From: Bacteroidales bacterium
GTDB taxonomy: Bacteria; Bacteroidota; Bacteroidia; Bacteroidales; WCHB1-69
Assembly (NCBI GenBank): GCA_017615795.1
Contig: JAFZZK010000005.1
Coordinates: 1-64,000, forward strand
Reading direction: 5' to 3'
Length of the DNA: 64,000 nucleotides
This document shows, in pieces, positions 53,313-60,505 of this stretch. Below the pieces are notes generated by a model that had not been told where the DNA came from, made no database searches, and worked only from the letters and a program-made list of their open reading frames with translations. The stretch's first letter is position 1. Every line of letters starts with the position of its first letter. A program made the translations under genes and the position numbers.

Positions 53313-55352
53313 ATGAAGAAATTTGTACTTACTTTTATCGCCCTCTTTTTTGTGGGTTCCATCTTCGCTCAACAGCAACAACAGCCGAGAGTGATCAACC
53401 AAAAAGATGCCAAGAACTTGTGGGTCAGCGTTCCTCTGCACCCTGAAACCACCCAAGCCAACTACGCTCCCGTAAACAACCGTAGTGCCATCTTACCCTA
53501 CCACACCATTGGCCAAACGTACTACGACTTGCAAACTAATGGTGCATTACCTCAACGTATCGTAACCTTCCCTGACGGCACTGTGAGTGCAACTTGGACC
53601 ACTTGCGGAACAAATTCCAGTTCCCGTGGCGCTGGTTACAACCATTTGCAAACCAACGGATACTGGTCTCAAGGCTCTGGTTCAAGCGCTCCTACTGCCC
53701 GTATTGAGACTGCTCGTGGCGGATGGCCGACCATCGGAACATTGGGTGACAATGGCGAAATCGTCGTCTCCCACAACGGTTCTACCGGCCTTATGGTCAA
53801 CGTGCGTCCGAACAAGGGTACCGGCGATTGGACCCAAACCCTTCTGCAAGGCCCCACAGTGTGGGATAGCACCTATCAAATGAACAGCACTGCCCTCTTG
53901 TGGCCTTCCCTCGCCACCAGCGGCAACACCATCCACCTCATCGCTTGCACCGAGTCAGATGCCGGTTCCTATTATCAAGGCGTTCAGACCTGCTTGGTGT
54001 ACTATAGAGGCACCTACAATCCTTCTGACAACACCATCGCTTGGGAACAACCCCGTATCGTAGGCGACATGGACCAACATCTTGATTGGTTCAACACCTT
54101 CTCCGGTGATAACTACGTGATTGCAGCCAATGGCAATACAGTGGCTATTGTCTACGCCGAAACATGGGCTGACGCTTTCTTATGGAAGAGCACCGACGGT
54201 GGTAACACCTTCACCACTTCCACTATCGTCAACTCCTTTATTCCCGATAATTTCAACGAAGCTGTCCACTTCATCGACACAGCTGGCGGCCCCTGCTACG
54301 TCGTGGACGGTGCTACCGCATTGGCAGTCGACAACAATGGCAAGGTGCATTGCGCATTCGGCCTTACGGGCGTTGCCAACCCCGAATTGGGTGATGGATA
54401 CATCACACTTTATTATGGCGCACAAGGTCTCCTTTATTGGAACGAAGACATGCCGGCATTCCTTTCTGGCGCAAGAGAGCAACTGGATCCCGACTCTTTG
54501 GTGAACCATGGCTATATTGTCTTTGATCGCGTTGACCTCGACGGCGATGGCAGCGTATGGGTGTTCACCCAATCCGAGAGCGACGACCCCTATTCTTTCA
54601 ACAGCTACAAACGTTCCGGCCCCATCTCCATGCCTTCCCTCGCAGTTGATGGAAACAATGTCTATCTCGTGTACCAAGCTCTGTTAGACCTGCCGTTCTA
54701 TGCTGCTACTGGCCAATATTATCGTGGTGTCTTCGGTGTCAAATCCACCAACGGCGGCACCTCCTTCGAAGAGGGCGTCAGCTGGCTTTCTTACAACGAA
54801 GATTGCTACTATGTGGATTGGAATTTGTATGACTGGTCTGCAGATGGTGGAGAATGGACAGTTGAAAGCGTGGTAAACGAAGGTGAGAACGTGTATCCTT
54901 CCGTTTCAAGAAACATTGTCAATGGCAAATTGAACATGATTTGGCATAACGACTATTTCCCTGGCACTAACAATGGCAATATCGCCACTGACCCAACAAA
55001 TGTTATCTTTACCTCTATCGATGCCAACCAATTGGGTCTTTACAACAACACCGAGGAAATTCCGCAAGGCCTTTGGCTTGACGGTGTTGTCGACAACACG
55101 CTCTCCAGCATGAAACTCTATCCAAACCCCGCTACTGACAATGTCAACATTCTCATCGCTTCCAAGGAGAACGCCAACGCCCACCTGACCATTTTCAACC
55201 TGATGGGTCAGCAAGTGTACAGCGAGGATGTTGCAGTCGTGGAAGGCAACAACTTGGTCAGAGTCAGCACATCCAACCTCCAAGCTGGTGTCTACATGGT
55301 CAACATCAAGACCAACTCCGGCACTTCTACCCAGAAGTTGATTGTGAAGTAA
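53313..55352 (+). CDS. T9SS-secreted beta-propeller-like protein
   Basis: 679 residues. Signal peptide 1-19 (ends GSIFAQ), then Gln-rich QQQQQP. The body has repeated beta units with Ser/Asp/Gly turns of the sialidase/BNR kind: LWKSTDGGNTFTTSTIV and GVKSTNGGTSFEEGVSW contain Asp-box-like S-x-D/N-G-G-x-x-F. The C-terminus (MKLYPNPATDNVNILI... LQAGVYMVNIKTNSGTSTQKLIVK) is a textbook T9SS sorting domain. Enzyme residues for a sialidase are not recognised, so only the fold is suggested. Confidence 0.85.
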   Translation: MKKFVLTFIALFFVGSIFAQQQQQPRVINQKDAKNLWVSVPLHPETTQANYAPVNNRSAILPYHTIGQTYYDLQTNGALPQRIVTFPDGTVSATWTTCGTNSSSRGAGYNHLQTNGYWSQGSGSSAPTARIETARGGWPTIGTLGDNGEIVVSHNGSTGLMVNVRPNKGTGDWTQTLLQGPTVWDSTYQMNSTALLWPSLATSGNTIHLIACTESDAGSYYQGVQTCLVYYRGTYNPSDNTIAWEQPRIVGDMDQHLDWFNTFSGDNYVIAANGNTVAIVYAETWADAFLWKSTDGGNTFTTSTIVNSFIPDNFNEAVHFIDTAGGPCYVVDGATALAVDNNGKVHCAFGLTGVANPELGDGYITLYYGAQGLLYWNEDMPAFLSGAREQLDPDSLVNHGYIVFDRVDLDGDGSVWVFTQSESDDPYSFNSYKRSGPISMPSLAVDGNNVYLVYQALLDLPFYAATGQYYRGVFGVKSTNGGTSFEEGVSWLSYNEDCYYVDWNLYDWSADGGEWTVESVVNEGENVYPSVSRNIVNGKLNMIWHNDYFPGTNNGNIATDPTNVIFTSIDANQLGLYNNTEEIPQGLWLDGVVDNTLSSMKLYPNPATDNVNILIASKENANAHLTIFNLMGQQVYSEDVAVVEGNNLVRVSTSNLQAGVYMVNIKTNSGTSTQKLIVK

Positions 55353-55372
55353 GCGATTTTACACCCAATACT

Positions 55373-55407
55373 AAAAAAAGCAGGTCTTGTTGACCTGCTT
55401 TTTTTTT
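55373..55407. terminator. Terminator after the propeller gene
   Basis: Stem GCAGGTC/GACCTGC (7 bp) with loop TTGTT at 55380-55398, preceded by A7 and followed by T9. It serves the plus-strand gene and possibly the convergent coiled-coil gene. Confidence 0.85.
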
Positions 55408-55439
55408 GTTATATCATGAACAAATGATTTTCGGAAGAA

Positions 55440-56510
55440 TTAATTGAATTTCCTTCTCAACAAATCGCAAAGCGAAAGATAAGTGGTGGAGGTGCTGTCC
55501 CAGAAATGCTTTTGCTTAAGTGTCTCCAAGGTGTTGAAAGCCTCATCCATGTTGCGACATTGGTTGAGCTGCGTGATGGCAGCGCTGAACTCCTCGCCCT
55601 TATTGTTAAACAACTCCTTGATATAAGTAAACTTGTCGTTGATGGAAATTGCTTTCGTCAAGTCAGTCACCTTGGCGTTTTGATATTGCGCCCCTAAAGA
55701 GCGATCGTTGCCCTCTGGGGTGAAAAGGTCGTTTAATGAACGCTGTTGCGGCTTGTTAGACACGTTGGACTTGGGCATGAATTGCAACAGATCATCTTCG
55801 TCAACAGGTTGAGTACGCTTCTTTTCCTCTTCCCTGCGACGTTGCTCTTCTGCAAGGCGTTTCTGCTCTTCTTCCTTGCGACGCTGTTCTTCAGCAAGAC
55901 GTTTTTGCTCTTCTTCCTTGCGACGCTGTTCCTCAGCAAGACGTTTCTGCTCTTCCTCCTTGCGACGCTGTTCTTCAGCAAGTCGTTTTTGCTCTTCCTC
56001 CTTGCGACGTTGCTCCTCTGCAAGGCGTTTCTGTTCCTCCTCTTTGCGACGCTGCTCTTCAGCAAGTCGTTTTTGCTCTTCCTCCTTGCGACGTTGCTCC
56101 TCTGCAAGGCGTTTCTGTTCCTCCTCCGCTTCTTTGCGCCGCAATTCTTCGGTGATACGTTTCATCTCTTCCCTTTGCTCATCGGCAAGTTTTTTCTGTT
56201 TCTCTTCCTCAACTTTGGATTCGTCCACTTTAGCCTGCTCAACCGGATGAGGTTCTTTCTCCGCTGTTGCATAGCTTTCGTGTTCCGTGTCAAAAAAGAG
56301 ATTTACATCCTCCTCAAGTCCTTGATATACACCGTATTTTTGCTCTTCGGGTTGATTTGAGGACGGGATTCCCGACTTCAATGATGTATAAATCATCCGC
56401 AATTTCTCTAATACGATGTCCTTTTCGATATCGGGCAACGAGAGACCGTTCTTGCATGTAAGTTCAAGTTGTTCAAGAATTTCGGTCAGTTGTTCAAAAG
56501 TATTTTGCAT
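55440..56510 (-). CDS. Coiled-coil protein with seven 14-residue repeats
   Basis: 356 residues, function unknown. The start at 56510 (MQNTFEQLTEILEQ) is chosen because the longer frame would cover the divergent promoter. A helical N-terminal domain (1-90) is followed by a very charged helix made of the unit KRLAEEQRRKEEEQ repeated seven times (42-bp DNA unit, 55831-56124), then a globular C-terminal domain (about 240-356: LNDLFTPEGNDRSLGAQYQ, ITQLNQCRNMDEAFNTL). The last part looks like a helical bundle. No signal peptide, so it is probably cytoplasmic. Confidence 0.8.
   Translation of the reverse strand: MQNTFEQLTEILEQLELTCKNGLSLPDIEKDIVLEKLRMIYTSLKSGIPSSNQPEEQKYGVYQGLEEDVNLFFDTEHESYATAEKEPHPVEQAKVDESKVEEEKQKKLADEQREEMKRITEELRRKEAEEEQKRLAEEQRRKEEEQKRLAEEQRRKEEEQKRLAEEQRRKEEEQKRLAEEQRRKEEEQKRLAEEQRRKEEEQKRLAEEQRRKEEEQKRLAEEQRRREEEKKRTQPVDEDDLLQFMPKSNVSNKPQQRSLNDLFTPEGNDRSLGAQYQNAKVTDLTKAISINDKFTYIKELFNNKGEEFSAAITQLNQCRNMDEAFNTLETLKQKHFWDSTSTTYLSLCDLLRRKFN
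55831..56124. repeat. Coding 42-bp tandem repeat, seven copies
   Basis: Units start every 42 bp (GCAAnnCGTTT marks at about 55852, 55894, 55936, 55978, 56020, 56062 and 56104). The last four copies form an 84-bp higher-order duplication: 55979-56043 and 56063-56127 are identical over 65 bp, which indicates recent expansion. Confidence 0.85.
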
Positions 56511-56549
56511 TTTGTATAAATTAATGGATTGACAGAAACGAAATATTGC

Positions 56550-56557
56550 TAATTTTG
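56550..56557 (+). promoter_or_regulatory. -7 element for tdk-pta
   Basis: TAATTTTG, 52 bp before the tdk ATG, in the gap divergent from the coiled-coil gene. Confidence 0.55.
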
Positions 56558-56608
56558 CCGTTTCAAAAATCGGCCAAAAATACAAAATTCTTTTATTCAA
56601 AAAGAGAA

Positions 56609-57211
56609 ATGTTTTTAGAAAACAAAGCCAGTCGGAACAACAAAAAAGGGTGGATAGAAGTCATCTGCGGATCCATGTTTTCGGGGAAAACCGAGGAATT
56701 GTTGCGCAGAATTCGTCGTGCCGAGTTCGCAAACCAGCAGATCGAGCTTTTCAAGCCAGCCATCGACACGCGTTATGACGAGGTGGAAGTCGTGTCGCAC
56801 AATGAGAACTCGCGCGTTTCCACGCCTGTAAACAATTCGTCCGAGATTTTGTTATACGTGAACATGGAGACGGTGCAGGTTGTGGCCATTGACGAGATCC
56901 AATTTTTCGACGATGGCATTGTCGATGTCTGCAACACGTTAGCCAATGCGGGCATCCGCGTGATTGTCAGCGGCCTGGACATGGACTACCAAGGAGTTCC
57001 GTTCGGCCCGATGCCGAAGTTGATGGCCGTAGCCGAGTATGTGAGCAAACAACACGCCATCTGCACGCGTTGCGGCGACTTGGCGCAGTTCTCGCATCGC
57101 ATCGTGGCCAAGCAGGGGCAGGTCTTGTTGGGGGAAAAGGATGCCTACGTGCCGCTCTGCCGGCATTGTTTTGAAGAGATGAAAAACAAAGAAAACGACA
57201 CCAACCTTTAA
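56609..57211 (+). CDS. tdk: Thymidine kinase
   Basis: 200 residues. Type II thymidine kinase of nucleotide salvage. P-loop GSMFSGKT at 21-28; catalytic Glu in VVAIDEIQFFDD; lasso and zinc-binding region with Cys pairs (ICTRCG and PLCRHC). The ATG at 56609 is chosen because the frame upstream covers the promoter. pta starts 13 bp after the stop, so the two are probably co-transcribed. Confidence 0.96.
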   Translation: MFLENKASRNNKKGWIEVICGSMFSGKTEELLRRIRRAEFANQQIELFKPAIDTRYDEVEVVSHNENSRVSTPVNNSSEILLYVNMETVQVVAIDEIQFFDDGIVDVCNTLANAGIRVIVSGLDMDYQGVPFGPMPKLMAVAEYVSKQHAICTRCGDLAQFSHRIVAKQGQVLLGEKDAYVPLCRHCFEEMKNKENDTNL

Positions 57212-57224
57212 AAAATACAGAAGA

Positions 57225-58232
57225 ATGAACTTAATTGACAAAATCAAAGCAAATGCCATCGAGGCCAAGAAACGCATCGTGCTGGCCGAAGGCGAAGAGG
57301 AAAGAACGTTGAAAGCCGCCGACATCATCTTAGAAAAAGGATACGCCGGCATTGTACTGTTAGGCAACAAAGCTGTCATTGAAGGCAAGGCTGCCGAATG
57401 GGGGCTGAAGAACCTCTCCAAGGCCGAGATCATCGACCCGATGGACAACCCCAAAAAAGAATACTATGCCGAGATGTTGTGCGAGATTCGCAAAAAGAAA
57501 GGCATGACCATGGAAGAGGCCCGCAAGTTGGTGGAAGACCCGCTTTATCTGGGCACGTTGCTCATCAAGAACGGCGATGCCGATGGTGAAGTGACCGGTG
57601 CGCAACACGCCACGGGCGATGTGCTCCGTCCCGCTTTCCAGATTGTGAAGACGCTGCCTGGCATCTCCGTGGTGTCCGGAGCCTTCATCATGTGTTTCCC
57701 CGACAAGAAGTGGGGCGACGACGGCATCATGGTGTTTGCCGACTGTGCCGCCGACCCGAACACAGACGAGAACAAGCTGGCCCAAATCGCTGTGGTGACA
57801 GCACAAACCGCCCGCACCATCGCCGGCATCGAGCCGAGAGTGGCCATGCTGAGCTTCTCCACCAAGGGTTCCGCCAAGCATGAACTCGTCGACAAAGTGG
57901 TCAACGCCACCCGCATTGCCAAGGAGATGGACCCGAACCTCGTCATTGACGGCGATTTGCAAGCCGATGCCGCCATCATTCCGGAAGTGGCCGCCAAGAA
58001 GGCTCCGGGCAGCCCTGTGGCAGGCAAGGCCAACGTGCTGGTGTTCCCGTCCCTCGAAGTGGGCAACATCGCCTACAAGCTGGTGCAACGCATGGCCGGT
58101 GCCGATGCCATCGGACCGGTGATGCAAGGCATGGCCGCCCCCATCAACGACCTCTCCCGCGGCTGCTCCGTGGAAGACATCGTCAGCCTCGTGGCCATTA
58201 CCGCCTGCCAGGCCGCTGGCAACAAGTTCTAA
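57225..58232 (+). CDS. pta: Phosphate acetyltransferase
   Basis: 335 residues, the short single-domain form. Interconverts acetyl-CoA and acetyl phosphate in acetate formation. Family features: KKRIVLAEGEEERTLKAA, GDADGEVTGAQHATGDVLRPAFQ, VSGAFIMCF and the C-terminal GPVMQGMAAPINDLSRGCS. The acetate kinase gene usually next to pta is absent; the next gene is a barrel protein after a terminator. Confidence 0.95.
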   Translation: MNLIDKIKANAIEAKKRIVLAEGEEERTLKAADIILEKGYAGIVLLGNKAVIEGKAAEWGLKNLSKAEIIDPMDNPKKEYYAEMLCEIRKKKGMTMEEARKLVEDPLYLGTLLIKNGDADGEVTGAQHATGDVLRPAFQIVKTLPGISVVSGAFIMCFPDKKWGDDGIMVFADCAADPNTDENKLAQIAVVTAQTARTIAGIEPRVAMLSFSTKGSAKHELVDKVVNATRIAKEMDPNLVIDGDLQADAAIIPEVAAKKAPGSPVAGKANVLVFPSLEVGNIAYKLVQRMAGADAIGPVMQGMAAPINDLSRGCSVEDIVSLVAITACQAAGNKF

Positions 58233-58245
58233 TCACGATCACCAC

Positions 58246-58296
58246 AAGGCGCGGTCGCCCCTTGCCATTGCCGCATGGGAACCGCGCCTTTTCTTA
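58246..58296 (+). terminator. Hairpin terminator after pta
   Basis: A perfect 10-bp stem (AAGGCGCGGT at 58246-58255, complement at 58281-58290) with a 25-nt loop, then TTCTT. The barrel gene starts 18 bp further. Confidence 0.6.
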
Positions 58297-58307
58297 TTAT
58301 CACCACT

Positions 58308-58910
58308 ATGAGAAAACTTGTTTTGACTCTCGCAGGAGTCCTGCTCGCGTTCTCGCTGCTCGCCCAAAACACTATCCAGTTGCCGCGCAGCCTGCGCACC
58401 AATACGAACACCAAGCGCACCCAAAGTGCCGACAAAAAAATCCACCCTTTCGTCGGCGGTAACATCAACTCCAACTTCGGTTCCACGATGGCCTTCGCAC
58501 TGGAAGGAGGTGTCCATATCACCGACTGGTTATCCGTGGGGGCAGGTCCCCGCTACGAGTTGTCCATCTATATGGACCCCTATACTGGCGATTACGGCAC
58601 CAAGAATGCCTTAGGTGCCACGGTGTATGCCCAGTTCCTCTTAGTCCGCTACCTGATTTTGCACGCCGGCTACGAATACCTAAACTACCCTTCTTTGTAT
58701 CAAGGTTTTGATGCATACGGTGATTTGGTCGTGTTGTCGGAACGTAAGAACTACCACGCTTTGGCCCTGGGTGTCGGGTTCCGCTCCTACATTGCCCAGA
58801 ATCTGAGCCTGTATGCCCTGTATGAGGTTCACCCGATCCCGCAAAAAAACGAATATTTCTCCTCCATAGTGCCGATGTTCGCCCGTGTGGGCATCACATA
58901 CGACTTTTAG
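58308..58910 (+). CDS. Outer-membrane beta-barrel protein
   Basis: 200 residues. Signal peptide 1-19 (ends SLLAQ), a basic Thr-rich segment (RSLRTNTNTKRTQ), then alternating amphipathic strands: FVGGNINSNFGSTMAFALEGG, VGAGPRYELSIYMD, ALALGVGFRSYIAQNLSLYALY, closing with MFARVGITYDF. The C-terminal Phe is the usual barrel insertion signal. It precedes a LolC/E-type permease by 6 bp, so the two envelope proteins share a transcript. Confidence 0.8.
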   Translation: MRKLVLTLAGVLLAFSLLAQNTIQLPRSLRTNTNTKRTQSADKKIHPFVGGNINSNFGSTMAFALEGGVHITDWLSVGAGPRYELSIYMDPYTGDYGTKNALGATVYAQFLLVRYLILHAGYEYLNYPSLYQGFDAYGDLVVLSERKNYHALALGVGFRSYIAQNLSLYALYEVHPIPQKNEYFSSIVPMFARVGITYDF

Positions 58911-58916
58911 TCTGTT

Positions 58917-60146
58917 ATGTCCAAGACCCGCTTCCATTTCCTGCTGGCCGACCGAATCCTTCGGGACAAGGGCAACCGGTTCTCACGGCCCATCGTCGCA
59001 CTGTCGGTGTGCGGCGTCTCCTTGGGGCTGATCGTCATGATGGTCGCCATCGGCATCACCTCCGGCTACAAACGTGAAATTCGCGACAAAGTCATTGCGA
59101 TGGGCTCCCACATCCGCATTTCCCACTATGACGAGAACTATTCCTTCGAGCAGGTTCCCTTTAGCAAAGACCAAGACTTCGTAGAGGAATTGCGAGAAAA
59201 CCACAACATTACAAGCATACAGAATTACATCACCAAGGTGGGCATCGTCAAGACTGCCGACCAAGTGGAGGGCATTGTGCTCAAAGGAATGGATGTCACC
59301 TTCAACCAAGCCCTTTTTCAGAAAAACATCGTGGAGGGCGACACCCTGCTATTGGGCGACACGGTGGCCGACAACCACATCATCATCTCCAAATATTTAG
59401 CCAACAAACTGATGCTTCACGTGGGCGACAAGGTTCAGACCTATTTCGTGCAGGATCCGCCACGCGCCCGCAAATTTACGATATCCGCCATCTATCAAAC
59501 AAGCCTGCCCGAATATGACGAACGCTTCGCCCTCGTCGACTTGCGGCACATCCAAAAACTCAATGACTGGCCCGACAACCTTATCAGCGGCATCGAGGTG
59601 CTCACCAACGACTTCGACCACATCAGCGAGATAGGCGACTACGTGCATCATCGCATTCCCATGGAACTGAAGGCGGAGACCATCCTCCAGACCTATCCTG
59701 AGATTTTCGAATGGATCGCCCTCTTCGACACCAACGTGGCGGTGCTGCTGCTCATCACAACATGCGTATGCATCGTCACGATGATGTGTATCTTTTTCAT
59801 CATTGTCTTGGAACAGACACAAACCATCGGGATTCTGAAATCTTTGGGCATGAAGACGCGTCATGTAGTCCACACCTTCATGATTGTGGCGGGGCGCATC
59901 CTGTTGCGCGGCATGCTCATCGGCGACGCCATCGCGCTGCTGTTCGGCTTCTTACAGCAACGTTTCCATTTCATCAAGCTCAATCCCGAAACCTATTATG
60001 TCGATTTTGTGCCCGTTCATTACGATCCATGGGCAGTAATAGGCCTCAACCTCGGGGTTTTCCTCGTTTGCATGGCCGTGCTCGTCATTCCCGCCTGGGT
60101 AGTGGGACGCAAAATCACACCGGTGAACGCCGTGCGATTTGAATAA
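58917..60146 (+). CDS. LolC/LolE-type ABC transporter permease
   Basis: 409 residues. Four transmembrane helices: one at about 25-52, three at about 275-300, 320-350 and 370-395, with the large periplasmic domain between the first and second. This is the MacB/FtsX/LolE layout; the start FLLADRILRDKGNRFSRPIVALSVCGVSLG and the end PAWVVGRKITPVNAVRFE are typical of lipoprotein-releasing permeases. The ATPase LolD is not adjacent. Release of outer-membrane lipoproteins is the likely role. Confidence 0.85.
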   Translation: MSKTRFHFLLADRILRDKGNRFSRPIVALSVCGVSLGLIVMMVAIGITSGYKREIRDKVIAMGSHIRISHYDENYSFEQVPFSKDQDFVEELRENHNITSIQNYITKVGIVKTADQVEGIVLKGMDVTFNQALFQKNIVEGDTLLLGDTVADNHIIISKYLANKLMLHVGDKVQTYFVQDPPRARKFTISAIYQTSLPEYDERFALVDLRHIQKLNDWPDNLISGIEVLTNDFDHISEIGDYVHHRIPMELKAETILQTYPEIFEWIALFDTNVAVLLLITTCVCIVTMMCIFFIIVLEQTQTIGILKSLGMKTRHVVHTFMIVAGRILLRGMLIGDAIALLFGFLQQRFHFIKLNPETYYVDFVPVHYDPWAVIGLNLGVFLVCMAVLVIPAWVVGRKITPVNAVRFE

Positions 60147-60201
60147 CAAGCATGACGTTTGTTTTGGCCGACACCATGCGCAGGGCTACGCTCAATTTTT
60201 G

Positions 60202-60209
60202 TATCTTTG
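60202..60209 (+). promoter_or_regulatory. -7 element for the 86-residue gene and downstream genes
   Basis: TATCTTTG, 30 bp before the ATG at 60239. It probably also drives the GH3 gene and tsaB. Confidence 0.55.
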
Positions 60210-60238
60210 CACATCCGAACCATTATAACCTATTTATC

Positions 60239-60499
60239 ATGGAAAAATACGATTATCAGCGATTTAAAGACATTGCCGAAGACCTCTGCAATACCATTGA
60301 GGAATATTTGGCACACCATACGCAATATCCCACAGACGTAGTCGTTGGAATATCTGACGAAACCCGCAAGATTCTGTTGGACAGCCCGGGCAAGTTACCC
60401 GTGGAGTACAAACAGTATTCCATTGCCGATTTTATCATGATTAACGAAAACGGTCTGTATGAACCCGACACGAAAGTGATTTTTGGGGATATGCAATAA
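60239..60499 (+). CDS. Small conserved-looking protein of unknown function
   Basis: 86 residues, not recognised. No signal peptide or membrane segment. The start MEKYDYQRFKDIAEDLCNTIEEYL is helical; the middle DVVVGISDETRKILLDSP is alpha/beta; the end YSIADFIMINENGLYEPD is acidic. It has its own promoter and sits 6 bp before the GH3-serine hydrolase gene. Codon use matches the neighbours, supporting a real gene. Confidence 0.65.
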   Translation: MEKYDYQRFKDIAEDLCNTIEEYLAHHTQYPTDVVVGISDETRKILLDSPGKLPVEYKQYSIADFIMINENGLYEPDTKVIFGDMQ

Positions 60500-60505
60500 A
60501 AAGGT

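Noticed and set aside
55831..56124. Regular repeats resembling a CRISPR array
   Set aside because: The 42-bp units are contiguous without spacers and encode an in-frame coiled-coil repeat.
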